Below, in pieces: positions 6,751 through 8,623 of a stretch of DNA of 8,623 bases. This DNA comes from Candidatus Brocadia sp. (GTDB lineage: Bacteria; Planctomycetota; Brocadiia; Brocadiales; Brocadiaceae). Where the stretch lies: the NCBI GenBank assembly GCA_030837935.1, contig JAUQXU010000343.1, positions 1 through 8,623 of the forward strand, written 5' to 3'. The notes beneath the pieces are model-generated. The model saw only the letters and a program-made list of their open reading frames with translations, did not search any database and was not told the DNA's origin. A program made the position numbers and the translations under genes. Every line of letters begins with the position of its first letter. Positions within the stretch are counted from its first letter, which is position 1.

Positions 6751-6779
6751 AGTATAATACAACAAAAACCATTATTCAA
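6751..6779 (-). promoter_or_regulatory. Likely promoter of the IS110 leader and transposase
   Basis: On the minus strand TTGAAT (6774-6779), a 17-base spacer and TATACT (6751-6756) match sigma70 boxes at 4 of 6 and 5 of 6 positions. Transcription would begin near 6744. The -35 box may lie in DNA outside the IS110 element, in the presumed IS1380 left end, so expression could depend on the neighbour. Confidence 0.45.
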
Positions 6780-6806
6780 CTAAACACATTTTCATGGTTT
6801 CTGGGC

Positions 6807-6820
6807 GCCGCAAGAGCGGC
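6807..6820 (+). promoter_or_regulatory. Hairpin in the IS1380 5' leader
   Basis: A perfect hairpin GCCGC-AAGA-GCGGC lies about 30 bases before the transposase ATG. The start itself has only a weak AAGGGG upstream, so the hairpin may limit translation of read-through transcripts. Confidence 0.35.
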
Positions 6821-6852
6821 ATGATGACTAACCAGAAAAAGGGGCATTTCAG

Positions 6853-7789
6853 ATGAGCAAAAAATCACGACAACAGTATAGCAGAATACTGAAGAGAAGG
6901 AAACAGGAAATAGAGAGGCGGCTGACGAGGAAGCAGTGGGAAGATCAAGAGAGTCCGATGTTCAAGGGTAGAAACATCCATTATGAGGTAGCAGAGAAGA
7001 TTCAGGCGATCAATTGTGGGGGTATAGGAGTAATCCATCAGATGGTGCAGAGATGTGGATTGGTGGAGGAAATAAATGCGAAGTTAAAGCTGCTGAAGGT
7101 ACATGTGCCATACCATGAATCGGACCACGTGTTGAATATTGCGTACAATATCCTTGTCGGTGGAATGAGGTTAGAAGACATAGGGTTGAACCGGAACAAT
7201 GAGGGGTATCTGAATGCCGTGGGGGCGCAGAGAATACCGGATCCGACAACGGCGGGTGATTTTACAAGGCGGTTTACGCCGGAAGACATCGGGAAGCTCA
7301 TGGGATGCATAAACACGGTGAGGAGTCGTGTGTGGAAAGAAGGAAGAAAAGAGAAGTTGAAAGAGGCGCTGATAGATGACATTCGATACTTTTTTTATAT
7401 AACGACACTGAGGGATAGGACGGCAGAGGATATCGTGGAGTTGGTGAATGGACGATGCGATCAGGAGAACGTGATAGAGCAATTGAAGAACGGAGTAAAT
7501 GCGATGAGGATGCCGGTAAGGGATTTGGAAAGCAACTGGGCATACATGGTAATGGCGGCGCTGTCGTGGAATCTGAAGGCATGGTTTGGATTATTGATGC
7601 CGGATGTGGTAAGGGGAACACAGGTAGTGAAGATGGAGTTCAGGCGGTTTCTGAACACCTTGATATTATTGCCATGTCAGATACTCAGTACAGGCAGAAA
7701 GATCGTGTATCGTTTGCTTGGATACAAATGATTGGCTAAAAGATTTCTTTGCGACAGGGGAACGAATCCGACTGCTCAAATATGCGTAG
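6853..7789 (+). pseudogene. IS1380-family transposase with internal deletion and C-terminal frameshift
   Basis: The open frame runs 292 codons (6853-7731), well below the family's usual 400-plus. The N-terminal part is typical (ESDHVLNIAYNILVGG, LEDI, RIPDPTTAGDF). At about residue 175 (7375-7383) EALID, which normally leads into the first catalytic Asp region, is joined directly to DIRYFFYITTLRDRT from near the third catalytic position. The intervening DDE core with two Asp residues, probably 150-200 residues, is missing, in frame. The Glu region RCDQENVIEQLKNG remains. At 7726-7731 one extra A turns GYNDWLKDFF into GYK-stop; reading the other frame restores NDWLKDFFATGERIRLLKYA and a stop at 7787-7789. 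No activity is expected. A truncated product keeping the N-terminal DNA-binding part could interfere with an active relative, but that is speculation. Confidence 0.88.
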
Positions 7790-8052
7790 ATGATGATTGG
7801 ATATAGCTGAAAAACGAAGCACATGGGATACGGATGCAGGGATAGTATATCCTGATTTTGCAATTTTTCGTGAATTTCATTGAAAAAAAATGCCGTTTTC
7901 CATGCACATGGAGTATTTTTCCAGATGAGAGGTCAAATAATACATTGTAACAAGAAAAGTGCTTCAAAATATTGATTGAAATAGATCAAAATTACGGGGA
8001 CGGACGAGGTTTTTAAAATCTCGCTTGTTTTAGGCCTAGTATAATGGTTTAG
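7790..8052. other. Non-coding 3' part of the IS1380 remnant
   Basis: No gene is visible. A 6-bp stem TCCATG-CA-CATGGA (7899-7912) is followed by TATTTTT and could act as a weak rightward terminator. Imperfect pairing GAG/CTC around TTTTTAAAA lies near 8006-8022. The -10-like TATAAT at 8040-8045 has no good -35 box at the right distance. Confidence 0.35.
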
Positions 8053-8623
8053 TATTCGAGTTGTTATTCATATAGAACTTCAATCATTGACGTCACTGAA
8101 CGCAAACGGATGGAAGAAGAGATAAAAAATATAGCAAAGTTTCTCGCCGAGAATCCAAATCCTGTGTTACGTATTGCACAGGATGGCACCATTTTATATG
8201 CTAATTCATCGAGCACACCCATTTTGCGTGACTGGAACTGTAAGGTTGGTCAATGTGTGCCCAATTCCTTCCTCCAATTAGTTATAAACGCCTTCAGTAC
8301 CAAATCAATAAAAAAGGGCATTGAAATCCCATATAGAGACCAAATATACTCTTTTACCATCGTACCTGTAGCTGATACTGCTTATGTTAATTTCTATGGG
8401 GAGAACATCACCGAGCGTATACGGATAGAGGAGAAAATCAAGCATTTTGCTCTTCACGACTCCCTTACCACCATACCCAACCGGAAGTTATTCACCGATC
8501 GTCTAACCCATGCGTTAGCTCACGCACGCCGTACCAAAGAGATGCTGGCCGTGTTGTTTCTGGACGTGGATAGATTCAAGATTATCAATGATACGTTGGG
8601 GCATAGCATGGGAGATCAGTTGC
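8053..8623 (+). CDS. PAS-GGDEF signalling protein, 5'-truncated, 3' end outside window
   Basis: The open frame starts just after a TAG at 8050-8052, next to the presumed IS1380 end, and runs to the window edge. Its first residues, SIIDVTERKRMEEEIKN, are the tail of a PAS/PAC unit whose front is missing, so the gene was probably cut by the insertion. An ATG at 8110 could start the remaining part, without an obvious ribosome site. A second PAS-like domain follows (about 8125-8410; LAENPNPVLRIAQDGTILYAN, IPYRDQIYSFTIVPV, NITERIRIEEKI). Then a GGDEF diguanylate cyclase domain begins (HFALHDSLTTIPNRKLFTDRL, LFLDVDRFKIINDTLGH, GD). The metal-binding Asp of FLDVD is present, but the GG(D/E)EF loop lies beyond the edge. 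The usual family job is making cyclic di-GMP in response to a sensed signal. Whether this one is active cannot be judged. Confidence 0.85.

Larger units (their letters stand above)
5150..6768 (-). mobile_element. IS110-family element, approximate extent
   Basis: These limits are the neighbours' edges (IS630 right flank, presumed IS1380 left end), not confirmed termini. IS110 elements lack classical long inverted repeats, so single-copy sequence does not reveal their ends. The block contains an intact transposase, about 160 bp of right-side non-coding DNA and about 220 bp of left-side leader. Confidence 0.4.
6769..8047 (+). mobile_element. Degenerate IS1380-family element, approximate extent
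   Basis: The limits rest on a short inverted match, CCATTAT at 6769-6775 against ATAATGG at 8041-8047, with weak similarity further in. No target duplication is visible, so the boundaries are tentative. The element holds a damaged transposase gene and about 260 bp of 3' non-coding DNA. Confidence 0.4.

Noticed and set aside
5458..6783. Long plus-strand open frame of 441 codons
   Set aside because: It runs antisense to the intact IS110 transposase, has cysteine- and proline-rich unstructured content and matches no family; it is a shadow.
7010..7658. Several minus-strand open frames over the IS1380 gene
   Set aside because: They are antisense shadows without ribosome sites or recognisable domains.

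Overview
This window is a mobile-element graveyard around one tRNA gene, with a small secreted-protein gene on the left and a truncated signalling gene running off the right edge. The host looks like a moderately AT-rich, Gram-negative-type bacterium. The mix of IS110, IS630 and IS1380 transposases, a broken family protein beginning MEKFLERYHSKITG and short palindromic repeats resembles what I remember of anammox planctomycetes (Brocadia/Kuenenia type). That placement is from memory and tentative, because no housekeeping protein here can test it.

Left part (1-2367). A frameshifted gene of an uncharacterised, probably mobile family lies on the minus strand, and its ribosome-binding site is inside a long inverted repeat. 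Next is a palindromic repeat (copy A) that carries a second, smaller element nested inside it. That element has inverted ends and an 8-bp target duplication. The repeat ends a few bases from the stop codon of a putative exported 167-aa protein (minus strand), and a tRNA-Glu(CUC) gene lies upstream of that gene on the same strand.

Middle (2368-5147). A second copy of the palindromic repeat (copy B, 2368-2582) is complete, with inverted ends beginning GTAA. It supplies the empty site for the insertion in copy A. The ends and the 8-bp duplications suggest non-autonomous IS66-type elements. After a spacer with several hairpins comes an IS110-type transposase that lost its N-terminus (2887-3902). 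It abuts a complete IS630-type element (3903-5147) inserted in a CTAG site with TA duplication.

Right part (5148-8623). An apparently intact IS110 transposase (412 aa, all four DEDD acidic residues) reads leftward. Its roughly 200-nt leader has its own plausible promoter and is a candidate bridge-RNA locus. An IS1380-type transposase reads rightward. It lost its catalytic centre by in-frame deletion and its C-terminus by a one-base frameshift. The last 570 bp encode a 5'-truncated PAS-GGDEF protein, probably cut by the neighbouring IS.

The genes do not form a pathway. The main story is repeated, nested insertion and decay. The items most worth a second look are the nested IS66-like MITEs with an inverted hairpin loop, the IS110 leader, and the Shine-Dalgarno-masking hairpin.
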